DNA of 64,000 nt from Scheffersomyces stipitis CBS 6054. Its lineage: Eukaryota > Ascomycota > Pichiomycetes > Serinales > Debaryomycetaceae. The position numbers were made by a program, and so were the translations under genes. Where the stretch lies: NCBI RefSeq assembly GCF_000209165.1, contig NC_009044.1, positions 1,488,001 through 1,552,000 of the forward strand. The letters run 5' to 3'. Shown piece after piece: positions 29,094-38,545 of this stretch; position 1 is the first letter of the stretch, and every line of letters starts with the position of its first letter. Below the pieces are notes generated by a model. The model had not been told where the DNA came from. It saw only the letters and a program-made list of their open reading frames with translations, and made no database searches.

Positions 29094-30935
29094 ATGAAAA
29101 TCTCAGACAAATTATCCCAAGCCCATTCGTCGGCCAACCCACCTCCGGCCACATTCTCGTTCGAGTTCTTTGTGCCCAAAACGTCGCAAGGTGTCCAGAA
29201 CCTCTACGACAGAATGGACAGAATGTATGACTTGAATCCTATCTTCATTGATATCACGTGGAACGCTGGAGGCAGATCCTCTTCTTTGACTAACGAGATG
29301 GTCTATACTGCCCAGTCAACTTTGGGTTTGGAGACGTGTATGCATTTGACATGTACCAACATGAAGGTTGAGCTCATTGACGAAGCCTTACATAAGGCGT
29401 TTGAGTCGGGCTGCCAGAATATCTTAGCCTTGAGAGGTGATCCTCCATTGGATGGTTCTGAGTCGACTGGTGATTTCAAGTACGCCAAGGACTTGATTGA
29501 ATATATCCGTCGCAAGTATGGCGATCACTTCAACATCGGTGTAGCTGCTTATCCGGAAGGACATCCTGAGGAAGATTCAGAGGCCAAAACCTTGGAGTAC
29601 TTGAAGGAGAAGTGTGATGTCGGTGCTGACTTCATCATCACCCAGATGTTCTATGATGTGGACAACTTCATTCTGTGGTGCTCTAAGATCCGTAAGATTG
29701 GCGTAAACATCCCGATCATTCCAGGGATTATGCCGATTTCGACCTACGCCGCCTTCGTCAGAAGAGCCAAATGGTCTCAGATCGCCATTCCTCCACATTT
29801 CTTGGAGGTCTTGGAACCAATCAAGGATGATGATTACTTGGTAAGAGAGAAGGGAACTGAGTTGGTTTCTCAGATGTGCACCAAGTTGTTGCAATCGGGT
29901 TTTGTCAACCACTTGCACTTCTACACAATGAACTTAGAAAGAGCCACAATCATGATTTTGGAGACTTTGAACATTATTGAACCCGTCAAAGCCCACGAAA
30001 ATACTGGTGGAGATGAGTTACCATGGAGAAAGTCGTTACATCCTCAGAGATCGAAAGAAACTATCCGTCCTATCTTCTGGCAAAACAGGAAATATTCTTA
30101 TATTACCAGAACAGCTACTTGGGATGAGTTTCCAAATGGTAGATGGGGTGATTCTAGATCTCCAGCTTTTGGTGATATCGATTTGTGTGCTTCTGAGTTG
30201 TTGCGTCAATCGCCCAAAAAGGCTTATGATTTGTGGGGAACTCCTCAGACTTTGAAGGATTTCTCGGACATCATCGTTTCCTATTTGCAAGGTGAATTGA
30301 AGTCTTTGCCTTGGTCTGATGGTCCAATTGGCGAGGATACTTCGGTTATGGTTGAAAACTTGATCAATTTGAACCACAAGGGTTTCTTAACAATGAACTC
30401 TCAGCCTGCTTTGAACGCTGTTAAGTCTAGCGAAAAAGTCTATGGTTGGGGTCCAAAGAATGGCTATGTTTACCAGAAGCAGTACTTGGAATTCTTCTGT
30501 CCCAAGGATTTGCTTCCTAAGTTGTTGCACACTATTGACTCTTACAACAAGTCTGAAGGGGATGCTTCGTCTAGTATCATTAGTTATTATGCTGTTGACA
30601 AGAATGGTAATTTGTCTACTAATTGTAAGGATGACGATATCAACGCTGTCACCTGGGGTGTTTTCCCCGGTGAAGAGATTTTGCAACCTACAATTGTAGA
30701 AAAGACTTCCTTTTTAGCTTGGAAGGACGAAGTCTACAGATTATTCACTGAATGGACGAACATCTTGCAAAGTAACTTGGTTGACGCTGACAAGGACAAA
30801 ATCAGCGGTTTTGTCGATTTGATCACCAACTTCAGCAATAACTTTGTCTTGTGTAACTTAGTCAACAACGACTTCATCGACAAGAACGAAACTCTTTTCA
30901 ATTTGATTGAAACGGTTGCCAGTGAAGGAAACTAA
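29094..30935 (+). CDS. MET13: Methylenetetrahydrofolate reductase
   Basis: A 613-residue enzyme that reduces 5,10-methylene-THF to 5-methyl-THF for methionine synthesis. The N-terminal TIM barrel (about 1-300) begins MKISDKLSQAH and has FSFEFFVPKTSQGVQNLYDRMDRM, the substrate/FAD segments CMHLTCTNM and LALRGDPP, and GDFIITQMFYD-type ADFIITQMFYDVDNF. The C-terminal regulatory domain (about 315-600) has LPWRKSLHPQR, RPIFWQNRKYSYI, FPNGRWGDSRSPAFGD, INSQPA-like MNSQPALN and VTWGVFPGEEILQPTIVEK. Length and motifs match yeast Met13 (600) more than Met12. Codon 194 (29673-29675) is CTG where baker's yeast has Asn; reading CUG as Ser would be more conservative. Confidence 0.95.
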   Translation: MKISDKLSQAHSSANPPPATFSFEFFVPKTSQGVQNLYDRMDRMYDLNPIFIDITWNAGGRSSSLTNEMVYTAQSTLGLETCMHLTCTNMKVELIDEALHKAFESGCQNILALRGDPPLDGSESTGDFKYAKDLIEYIRRKYGDHFNIGVAAYPEGHPEEDSEAKTLEYLKEKCDVGADFIITQMFYDVDNFILWCSKIRKIGVNIPIIPGIMPISTYAAFVRRAKWSQIAIPPHFLEVLEPIKDDDYLVREKGTELVSQMCTKLLQSGFVNHLHFYTMNLERATIMILETLNIIEPVKAHENTGGDELPWRKSLHPQRSKETIRPIFWQNRKYSYITRTATWDEFPNGRWGDSRSPAFGDIDLCASELLRQSPKKAYDLWGTPQTLKDFSDIIVSYLQGELKSLPWSDGPIGEDTSVMVENLINLNHKGFLTMNSQPALNAVKSSEKVYGWGPKNGYVYQKQYLEFFCPKDLLPKLLHTIDSYNKSEGDASSSIISYYAVDKNGNLSTNCKDDDINAVTWGVFPGEEILQPTIVEKTSFLAWKDEVYRLFTEWTNILQSNLVDADKDKISGFVDLITNFSNNFVLCNLVNNDFIDKNETLFNLIETVASEGN

Positions 30936-31612
30936 ACTTTCCTTTATTGTAAATCGGAGAAGTCTCTCTCAGTTTTTGCTTGTTTTTTTTGTTTTGTTTA
31001 ATTCACTACGCAGGGTCTTATTAAAGGAGTACTCAACATACTCACTCTAAGGTTAACTTCAACATTTAATCTTACACCTCATTAAGAACGAATCCAGCTT
31101 AATGCGTATCCCTATTTTATGATAGTTACGGTTATGGTTATGGCTACGGTAATATTGCATCCAATGATCAGGGTTGAACATGAGATTGATCTCTCTTGCC
31201 CCTTTCATTGTCTTTTAATTCATTTCAACAATAGTTTTTAATAATGAAGCCTTCAAGGTTTCAGTCTGTTTTTTTTTGCACTTGCTTTTTTGTCATCTTC
31301 TATTGGTTATATAAAAAGAATCCTCCTGTGTATAGTGGCATCCTCAACGGTATGGTAATAAATATCTACTCTTGTATTTCATTTGGTGATGTAGGTTTTT
31401 GTTAGAATTGTTGCTGCGTGGCAATTAGTATTTGGAGTCGTATTTATTTGGCTGCGAAAAATTATTGTTTGTCTAATAATATTTAACGTGTATTAATACA
31501 GGAAACAAAAGTCTAAGAATGGTATTACGAGAGAAAACAAAACAATCAACATCGAAAATGGATGAAAATGGGATAGACTATTAAAGAAAGGCCCAAGTCG
31601 ATCTGTACCGAC
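30936..31612. other. Convergent 3' region MET13/wall protein
   Basis: A 680-bp spacer between convergent genes. It contains a short Gly-Tyr-coding stretch around 31118-31155 (alternating GGT/TAT) without a start codon. Otherwise it is AT-rich. No gene is seen. Confidence 0.5.
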
Positions 31613-33982
31613 TTACAATAAAAATATGAGAGCCATTAATATTGAAGCGGCATTGAACCTAGGAGCTAATACAGCTGCACTTCCTTCGTAGTAGTCGGTA
31701 TTAGGAACTGGATATAAGCTGCTTCCGGCAGCATCAGGAAGAACACTAGCAGAAGTAGGAATTTCTTGAACAATTGTAGGTACCACTGAAGAGGGACGTT
31801 GCCCAGACTCAACAGAACCAACAGAAGAAACACTTGACTCTTCGGGGCCTTCTGGGCTGTGGTTAACTTCAGAAGCTAATTCAGGTATTTCTGTGGCCTT
31901 TGCACTGAAATCTTCTTGATATGTAGATCCTTTCGAAAGTTTCGAAGCATCAGCAGACCCATGTTCAGGAAAATGTGTGGTGGCAGACAATGGAAGTTCC
32001 AGAACTGGCGTAATCTCGACTTCGGCAGATTCAACCTGTAGCAGGGCAAGACTTGTAGGAATTATTGGCGAATCGTTGCTCGTGCTACCCTTTGTAATAA
32101 CTATTCTCTTGGTTTCAGTCAAGTTACAGTAGATCGTATAAATTGAAACTGTACTAGAATTAGTTGCGGTAATAACAGAAATGCCAGTTTCAAAGGAAGA
32201 AGTGTGACACGCCTCTGTATCACAAGACGTAACAACTACAGTAGTCGAAGTAGGAGCAGTAACTATGGTGGTACTAGTGATGACACTATGAACACAAGCT
32301 TCATCTCTTGGGAAACAAACTGTACTATTGTTTTGGCTGGGTTCCTCTGAAGTAGATGACATCTTGGTAGATTCAGTAAGTGCATATGAGGAGACTGTTT
32401 GGGAAGATGAAGTCGATTCCAAAGATGAAGTAGATTGGAAAAACGAAGTTGATACTGAAGAAGAAATAGATTCGAAAGGAGGATTTGATCTAGAAAACGA
32501 AATGATTTCCGAAGACAAAGTGGTTTCCGAAGACGAGGAATATTCCGTAGATGAAGTAGTCTGGGACGACAAAGTAGTCTGTGACGACAAAGTAGTTCGA
32601 GAGGACAAAGTAGTCTGGGAAGACAAAGTAGTTTGAGAGGACAAAGTAGTTTGAGAAGACAAAGTAGTCTGTGACGACAAAGTAGTTTGAGAGGACAAAG
32701 TAGTCTGGGAGGACGAAATAGTTTGAGAGGACGAAGTAGTCTGGGACGACAAAGTAGTTTGAGACGACAAAGTAGTTTGAGAGGACAAAGTAGTCTGGGA
32801 CGACGAAATAGTCTGGGAGGACGAAGTAGTCTGGGACGACAAAGTAGTCTGGGACGACAAAGTAGTTTGAGAGGACAAAGTAGTCTGGGACGACGAAATA
32901 GTCTGGGAGGACGAAGTAGTCTGGGACGACAAAGTAGTCTGGGACGACAAAGTAGTTTGAGACGACAAAGTAGTTTGAGAGGACAAAGTAGTCTGGGACG
33001 ACGAAATAGTCTGGGAGGACGAAGCATGTTTTGAAGAAGAATTTGATTCCACTGAAGGTGTAGATTTCAATGAAGGGCAAGGCTCGAAGGACGAAACTGT
33101 CGTGGAAGGTCCAGTAGACTTCGTTCTAGAAGACTCTGTAGAGCAGGATGTGAGTGTACTTGTCAATGTGGTTTTGGTTCGAGGAGGAGTAACAGTGGTC
33201 GTAACTGTTGAGGTGGTTTCAGTAGATGTTGTTGTAGTAAAAGTATCGGTACCTCTAGTGTTTGTGGAGCTTGGTGTAATGATAGTATTCGAAGTTGGCT
33301 TAGGAGGTGTACTACTTGGAGAGCTTGTGGCACTTGTAGTACTCCATGCACTCGTAGTACTTGGGAGAGTGGAAGTGCATGGGGTACTAGAAGTTATTTC
33401 AGTGGTTGGAAAACTTGGAGTGCTACTTGTACAAGGCTTTTTTGACCAGAATGGTTTCCAAGGCTTTGTTGGCCGTGGAGGGATAGTTTTCTCGGAGCAA
33501 GGTGGGGTACTGGAAGTACATGGGGTACTAGAAGTTATTTCAGTGGTTGGAAAACTTGGAGTGCTACTTGTACAAGGCTCTTTTGACCAGAATGGTTTCC
33601 AAGGCTTTGTTGGCCGTGGAGGGATAGTTTTCTCGGAGCAAGGTTTCGTTGACAAAATTCTATGCCGTTTATTGTTAGTGAAAGTCTCTACTTTGGGGGT
33701 GAGTTCAATAACTTCATTAGTTTCTGCCAACGGATAATAAGTAGCATATGAAGTGCTGACACCTTCATTAACTTCAGTCACAAAGGTCACTTCAGTTTTG
33801 TATCTGTTTATCTGACAAGTGCCACTCTCACATTCTGTTTGGACTGCAATCGTAGTCTGAGGATCTTGTAAAGTAAAAAGGGAATTATACTTCAGGGCAT
33901 CATCGACTCTAGGGATTGCAACGAAAGCAGCAGATGCTGCTGTTAGAAACCCAGCCGAGACTACTGTCTGAGCGAATTTCAT
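31613..33982 (-). CDS. Repetitive Ser/Thr-rich GPI-anchored cell wall protein
   Basis: A 789-residue predicted surface protein. The N-terminus has a signal peptide (MKFAQTVVSAGFLTAASAAF). Then come a ~90-residue domain with a Cys pair (TECESGTCQINRYKTEVTFV), two tandem 47-residue Pro/Trp-rich repeats beginning CSEKTIPPRPTKPWKPFW, a Ser/Thr stalk, a 26-unit hexapeptide array of SSQTTL type, and a Cys-containing region (VVVTSCDTEACHTSS) common in fungal wall proteins. It ends in a hydrophobic tail (FNAASILMALIFLL) as GPI anchor signals do. The overall plan suggests an adhesin or structural mannoprotein; I do not recognise a named family, and the ligand is unknown. Heavy O-glycosylation is expected. 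A TATA box lies ~90 bp before the ATG. Confidence 0.8.
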   Translation of the reverse strand: MKFAQTVVSAGFLTAASAAFVAIPRVDDALKYNSLFTLQDPQTTIAVQTECESGTCQINRYKTEVTFVTEVNEGVSTSYATYYPLAETNEVIELTPKVETFTNNKRHRILSTKPCSEKTIPPRPTKPWKPFWSKEPCTSSTPSFPTTEITSSTPCTSSTPPCSEKTIPPRPTKPWKPFWSKKPCTSSTPSFPTTEITSSTPCTSTLPSTTSAWSTTSATSSPSSTPPKPTSNTIITPSSTNTRGTDTFTTTTSTETTSTVTTTVTPPRTKTTLTSTLTSCSTESSRTKSTGPSTTVSSFEPCPSLKSTPSVESNSSSKHASSSQTISSSQTTLSSQTTLSSQTTLSSQTTLSSQTTSSSQTISSSQTTLSSQTTLSSQTTLSSQTTSSSQTISSSQTTLSSQTTLSSQTTLSSQTTSSSQTISSSQTTLSSQTTLSSQTTLSSQTTLSSQTTLSSQTTLSSRTTLSSQTTLSSQTTSSTEYSSSSETTLSSEIISFSRSNPPFESISSSVSTSFFQSTSSLESTSSSQTVSSYALTESTKMSSTSEEPSQNNSTVCFPRDEACVHSVITSTTIVTAPTSTTVVVTSCDTEACHTSSFETGISVITATNSSTVSIYTIYCNLTETKRIVITKGSTSNDSPIIPTSLALLQVESAEVEITPVLELPLSATTHFPEHGSADASKLSKGSTYQEDFSAKATEIPELASEVNHSPEGPEESSVSSVGSVESGQRPSSVVPTIVQEIPTSASVLPDAAGSSLYPVPNTDYYEGSAAVLAPRFNAASILMALIFLL
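32551..33023. repeat. 18-bp tandem array (26 hexapeptide units) with 90-bp higher-order repeat
   Basis: About 26 units of 18 bp encode SSQT(T/I)(L/S) on the minus strand. Inside the array the order TIS-TTL-TTL-TTL-TTS recurs, giving a 90-bp higher-order period present twice in perfect order with partial copies on both sides. One unit has SSRTTL. The unit length preserves the frame, so copy number can change without truncating the protein. Confidence 0.85.
33371..33652. repeat. Two-copy 141-bp tandem duplication
   Basis: Two nearly identical 141-bp units (33371-33511 and 33512-33652) encode 47-residue repeats that start CSEKTIPPRP. They differ at only a few bases (for example Glu versus Lys in WSKEPC/WSKKPC). 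Confidence 0.8.
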
Positions 33983-34072
33983 ACTTAATCTGTTCTGGAA
34001 AAGTAACTAGCGAGTGAAGTTAGCTTGCAGAATTAAAGATAAACTCTATACTTGGATGGGACTGAGAAGGCA

Positions 34073-34080
34073 TATTTATA
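34073..34080 (-). promoter_or_regulatory. TATA box of the wall protein gene
   Basis: TATAAATA on the minus strand, 90 nt upstream of the ATG. It fits the strict TATAWAWR consensus and suggests regulated expression. Confidence 0.55.
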
Positions 34081-34829
34081 GGATTTGGAGATGAATTCTA
34101 GTACGACTGGCTATTGTTTTCATTTGAGCAAACAGGGAAACACTTGAAGCCTTTCAGAACATCGCTATCGTTTACCAAAATTACAATTGCACTTGCGCAA
34201 GAATATAAGTTGCAATTATAAGGTGATGTTGTGCTGCAAATATTTTTTCTCTTCTGTACATTTTAGATTCGACCAGGTACAATGCGTTAGTGTAATGCAG
34301 GTTGCAGAAAAATATGCTTCATACCAATTTAACATCCTCCTTCAGTAAAGTAGTTGAGTTTTGTCCCTAACAGGAAAAGCAGATCCGAATACAATATCCA
34401 AAAAGGGACATTAATAACAAAACACAAACGCCATTCCGCCAAACATTTTTTGGCTTCCGCTTACCTTAATTGCCTTGGTTAGAGCCTTCAATTTCGGTTT
34501 AGTCCAGACCCTTCAAACAATAATTCGCCTGATTAGGATTCTTGGGGGAAGCTACAATGAAGCTACAATTAAGCTGCAACACAAGTAATTTATACATTTC
34601 CGATGTAATCATGGGTTTAAGGTTTAGGCTTGGTTGGCATGCAATGGAATTGTCTCGTATCAAATTTACTCTCATCACGTCGCTAAAAAACCATAAGCTA
34701 AAAAGACTGCAGAGGTTCAACAACACGATGAAAAATCATTAAGAGGTTGACTATTTGCAACTATAACGACTCATCTATTGTTCAATTGTGTGATGTCAAA
34801 AAGTTACCTTACCCCAGCCCGCACATAAG

Positions 34830-34859
34830 TGTATCAGAGTGTACCAGATATCTGATACA
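34830..34859. repeat. 9-bp inverted repeat, 12-nt spacer
   Basis: TGTATCAGA (34830-34838) and TCTGATACA (34851-34859) are exact reverse complements with a 12-nt spacer, the same 9-12-9 geometry as the element before THI6. Confidence 0.55.
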
Positions 34860-35497
34860 TTCCTTTTCCTCTTCTGGAAATTGGATTCACATTTACAAAA
34901 GGTGAAGAAATATATACATTGCATCAGTTGCATGTTTTCCAATACCAATTAATCATAGATAAGACGTAGAAGCTATCTGGAAATAATCTTGGGATGTAAT
35001 TACATTGATTCGCTTCTCTAGGCGTCGTACTACATGTACATTCCGCTTTCTGAACGATGCATTCTCCATGCAAATACAGTATGCTTAGTCCCTGCTGGAT
35101 CACTGCTCAAACTAGAACCTAGCCGAATTGCAAGCTCAACAATGAAAACAAAGCTGAGCCACACCTAAAAGCTAAATCGGAGACATGCGTCAATGGGTGA
35201 TACATGGAAAACTTTGAGTTGCAACTCTTGATTATGTTCTTACTTCACGAGAAATTCACCTTTATCAACATTCCTAATTGTAACATAGTCACTGGAAGAG
35301 GAAAAGGATGCAAAATAATTGGACTAAAGGAGATAAATAAACAGTTAATAATTCATTGGGTGAATGTTTGAACTCTGTACTACGCTACCTCGTACGGGGA
35401 TTATAGTACCAAGTAATTCACATTTTCTACCGTCTAATAGCAAATTGGTTACGTGGAATTACCGTTACCTAATTTCGACGCAAACTGTCAGAATTAC

Positions 35498-36514
35498 CTA
35501 TTCGAGAGTTCCTATTCTCCATACTTCCAAGCCCATAATCTTGAACCTGCCTATTCTGGCCCCAGGGTCTGAGGTGTTTAGGATTTCGTTACCGAACGTT
35601 TCACACCCGCAGCTTACACCTTTGTATAGCGACTTGTCTATATATAACCCATTCTGACCGTTGGACGAACCCACAGAAATGAAATTATGATTAGAATAGA
35701 TGATGTTGTCGTTAATTCCCGTATATGGATATGCCTTGAAACGAGTAGCAGTGCGTGAAGAAGGAGAACTAGGAGTACTTTCCGAATCAAAATCAATCAA
35801 ATTTGGATTAGAGTTATGGGAAAGTAATTGTGGATCGTATGTTTCGCATTTCCAGAGGAAACATTCCCCATTGCCGTAATACCGCTTGTGGTCCATTATC
35901 TTGAGGTTCTCATTCAAGTAACATCCGAATTTGGAATTCTTTTCATCTTTCACAATCAAAACATAGCCTTGAGGCCGTTTTGTTTCGTAGCTGTTATATG
36001 GACCAGAAGCCCCTACTACCATGTTTCTAATTATAGCGTCACCGTAGCCCTTGTCTACTCTTTTTTTCTTTAGCTGCTGCAACTGATACTCTGGATCACA
36101 ATTTCTGTAGAGTGTATTTATAGAAATTCCATGCTGTTCTAGGGAATAAACTAGTGTCCATTCGTCAAATAACTGGAGTCGTGCTGGAACAAGATTACGG
36201 ATGTTGCCAGCAAGTTCTTCGTCCAAAAGTCTGTGCTTGGTCGAATTCTTATAACCTACTAGGTTTAGCGGCGGCAATGGCGGCAATGAGTTGATGCTAT
36301 TAGTTGAAGAGGTTGCCTGAATCTCGCCGCTCTTGGGAGACGGCGATGGCGTACGAGCTCCACTCATTAGTCTGCCTAGGAAGGAGCTTCTCTTCTCAAC
36401 ATGTCGTGGAGGCGGAGAAAGAACTTCTGAGACATCGGCGCTGTCGTCTATGGCCAGGTCTTCTTTGGGAGAATCTGTGGTATCTTCCTGGCTCCTACGG
36501 AAGATGAAAGACAT
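35498..36514 (-). CDS. OXR1: TLDc-domain oxidation resistance protein Oxr1
   Basis: A 338-residue protein. The first ~100 residues are disordered and rich in Ser, Pro and acidic residues ([10 protein letters not shown] near 75-84; several SP/TP sites). The TLDc domain fills the rest: [26 protein letters not shown], a [20 protein letters not shown] segment, [13 protein letters not shown], and the terminal [51 protein letters not shown]. This is the TLDc pattern found in OXR1. Oxr1 in yeast protects against oxidants and binds the vacuolar ATPase to promote its disassembly. The N-terminal extension is longer than in baker's yeast. Confidence 0.9.
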   Translation of the reverse strand: MSFIFRRSQEDTTDSPKEDLAIDDSADVSEVLSPPPRHVEKRSSFLGRLMSGARTPSPSPKSGEIQATSSTNSINSLPPLPPLNLVGYKNSTKHRLLDEELAGNIRNLVPARLQLFDEWTLVYSLEQHGISINTLYRNCDPEYQLQQLKKKRVDKGYGDAIIRNMVVGASGPYNSYETKRPQGYVLIVKDEKNSKFGCYLNENLKIMDHKRYYGNGECFLWKCETYDPQLLSHNSNPNLIDFDSESTPSSPSSRTATRFKAYPYTGINDNIIYSNHNFISVGSSNGQNGLYIDKSLYKGVSCGCETFGNEILNTSDPGARIGRFKIMGLEVWRIGTLE

Positions 36515-37328
36515 TTCTGAATGAGATGAGGTGAGAATGATTTAAGAATGTTTAGAAATCAATGCAATTATATGGGCTGGCTTTGGTCTGAAGACGGTTC
36601 TAAGGTTTTTCTGGAAGCTGATTTATAAGATTATAATTGAAATTCCTCTGACAATTGAGTTATTTGGTGAATTTATGGTAAACTATAGTTCTTATATGAG
36701 GCTACTGCCATGTGTCTTGAACTCAAAATATTTAGGCAATCACACAAACGACAAATGGCGGGATAAGGCAATAGGTGCAATAATTGAAAATGCGGTACGC
36801 TACTTTATAAATGGATAGTACTCCTGCTTATCGAGATAAATTGTGGAAGAGGTACGGGAATCGGGAGTTAGAGATAATTACTAACCTTCGTGGGCTGAAT
36901 TTTTCTTTCGCAAAGTATGGGGAAGCCAACCTGTATCAGGAGATGTCTGGTACAGAGAGAAATGGAGGAAAACTGGAGGAGAGGAGGAGGAGAAATGGAC
37001 TAGTAGCTTTCAACCACAGATAGTATAGCCGATTATTTATTCCAATAATCATATAAGTACAAGCTTCTTAATGCTGTGATGTTTTTATATTCTTTTATTT
37101 GTGTTTGTTTGGTTAAATATGTGTAGAAAATGCAAAATTTAGTTCCACCAATCCACCTAATGAATTTCAAAGACACAATTCGTTGGGCAGACTCACTTTA
37201 CAATATTGATTATAGTCAATTAAGTCGATTTATATTAAGTACGTAGTCTTTAAAGTGCCTGACCAAGCGATTGAATGCCAGAGATGAGTGTACGATATTC
37301 AATTGCTGGTATGTCTAATGTCTACCTT
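36515..37328. other. OXR1 upstream / DCG1 downstream region
   Basis: An 814-bp spacer. A 70-codon ATG frame at 36811-37023 is basic and low-complexity and I do not think it is a gene. An isolated TACTAAC near 36880 lacks a donor. Confidence 0.5.
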
Positions 37329-38021
37329 CTATGGATGTAATTGACTGCGAAATCTACACAACAGCGCCAATAACTCCACACCCACCTTGACACTATCAAC
37401 AAACACCACTCCCTCAAAAGCAGCGCTCAACTTTTCGTTAAGTCCTGCCATACCCGCGCATCCGAGCAATACCGTCTTTATGTTTTCATCCGCATACTCC
37501 TTGTTCAAAACGACATCTACCCGATTTTCAATCTTCTTGAACTCTTCAGGATCGCTGAGCGAAAGAACACTAACATCCAAAGCCCGGGTGGGTGCAAATT
37601 TCCTGCTCGGAAAGCTAGAGCTACCTACAAAGTCGGTGACGGCTGTGTCCAACACTTCGTTCCATTCACTGACGCTTGTGATAATTACCAGCTTTGAACC
37701 CACCAGGAGCCCATAGAGAAGCGTGGCCTGCATAATCCCCAACACAGGCTTGCTGGTGAGTTTCTGAAGCGAACCAACAAGCGGATGTTCTGAATAGCAA
37801 CAAACGAGAAAGCCATCGTAGATCTCAATTGCCCCTTTGGAAACCAAGTCTGGAAGGACCGCCTGTTCTGAAGCACAAGAAGTTGAAGGAACAATCTCTC
37901 TCGGAGCGGACTCAGGTCCCGTATAGAAAACGAGTTCTACACCTTCTGGGCTCAGCACCGTTTTCGAGAGATTTTCAGTTACCTTCTCAGAAGAATTAGG
38001 GTTTATTACTAGCAACTTCAT
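37329..38021 (-). CDS. DCG1: Asp/Glu/hydantoin racemase-family protein Dcg1
   Basis: A 230-residue protein from the ATG at 38021 (MKLLVINPNSSEKVTENL); the frame continues to a TTG at 38087, which I reject. The N-terminal LLVINPNSS is the family signature. Two Cys-containing catalytic segments are visible, FLVCCYSEHP (~70-80) and VLLGCAGMAGL (~185-195), as expected for the two-cysteine racemase fold. DCG1 in baker's yeast sits in the allantoin/nitrogen catabolite regulon and its substrate is not established. A GATAAG site (as CTTATC, 38164-38169) lies 142 nt upstream, consistent with GATA-factor control. Confidence 0.87.
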   Translation of the reverse strand: MKLLVINPNSSEKVTENLSKTVLSPEGVELVFYTGPESAPREIVPSTSCASEQAVLPDLVSKGAIEIYDGFLVCCYSEHPLVGSLQKLTSKPVLGIMQATLLYGLLVGSKLVIITSVSEWNEVLDTAVTDFVGSSSFPSRKFAPTRALDVSVLSLSDPEEFKKIENRVDVVLNKEYADENIKTVLLGCAGMAGLNEKLSAAFEGVVFVDSVKVGVELLALLCRFRSQLHP

Positions 38022-38545
38022 ACTACTTCGAATCAGGCCCAAAACAAGAGTGTTAGTGTTTGAACAAAGTGTAAAGAAAATATACAAATTTAGAGAGTGA
38101 ACGGAAGATCTTCTTAGAAAAGCAGTTCAATTATGGAACGTATGAAAATGTCAATGGAAAATCCTTATCTAAAGTTTAGGTTATGACATAAGCGAGCCGG
38201 GCGCTATCGTCTTTTAGCGCGCGTCTAACTCTTTTTATTGTACCAAAATACTTGCAATAGTAAGAACATCTCAGAAGGTATTCAGCTAAGAAGAATATAA
38301 TAGAGGAACCCACTTGAATTACGGACGAATTTCTCGATCCAATATGATTTATAAGTAAAAGGTTTTGGCCTTGTTTCTATCAATCTTACGAATCTTAATA
38401 ATTAAAGATTTGAGAAGCGCAATAAAACGCGACTTGCATATATTTTATCTCAGCTTAGCTATTTTTCATTTCGTACGAGCATCAGCTTCTTCTCTCAACT
38501 TCACTAATTGATATTTCAATTATTCATATCTGTCTTTGCTCTGCC
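38022..38545. promoter_or_regulatory. Divergent promoter DCG1/DDC1
   Basis: A 524-bp divergent promoter. It contains CTTATC/GATAAG at 38164-38169 and a GC-rich inverted repeat GCGCTA (38201-38206) / TAGCGC (38215-38220). ACGCGA near 38427 resembles a weak MCB (G1/S) element for DDC1. Confidence 0.5.

Larger units (their letters stand above)
33983..35497. promoter_or_regulatory. Long upstream region of the wall protein gene
   Basis: 1.5 kb between the wall protein start and the OXR1 stop. It carries a TATA box (34073-34080), a three-copy degenerate 11-mer GAAGCTACAAT (34548-34580) and a 9-bp inverted repeat (34830-34859). Small frames near 34500-34740 are unconvincing. Long promoters are common for regulated wall protein genes. 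Confidence 0.5.

Noticed and set aside
31090..31175. Gly-Tyr-coding stretch between MET13 and the wall protein
   Set aside because: No ATG and a stop on either side; low-complexity chance frame.
32490..33080. Frames in other phases over the wall-protein repeat
   Set aside because: They are by-products of a stop-free 18-bp repeat.
36811..37023. 70-codon frame upstream of OXR1
   Set aside because: Basic, low-complexity, no domain; probably chance.
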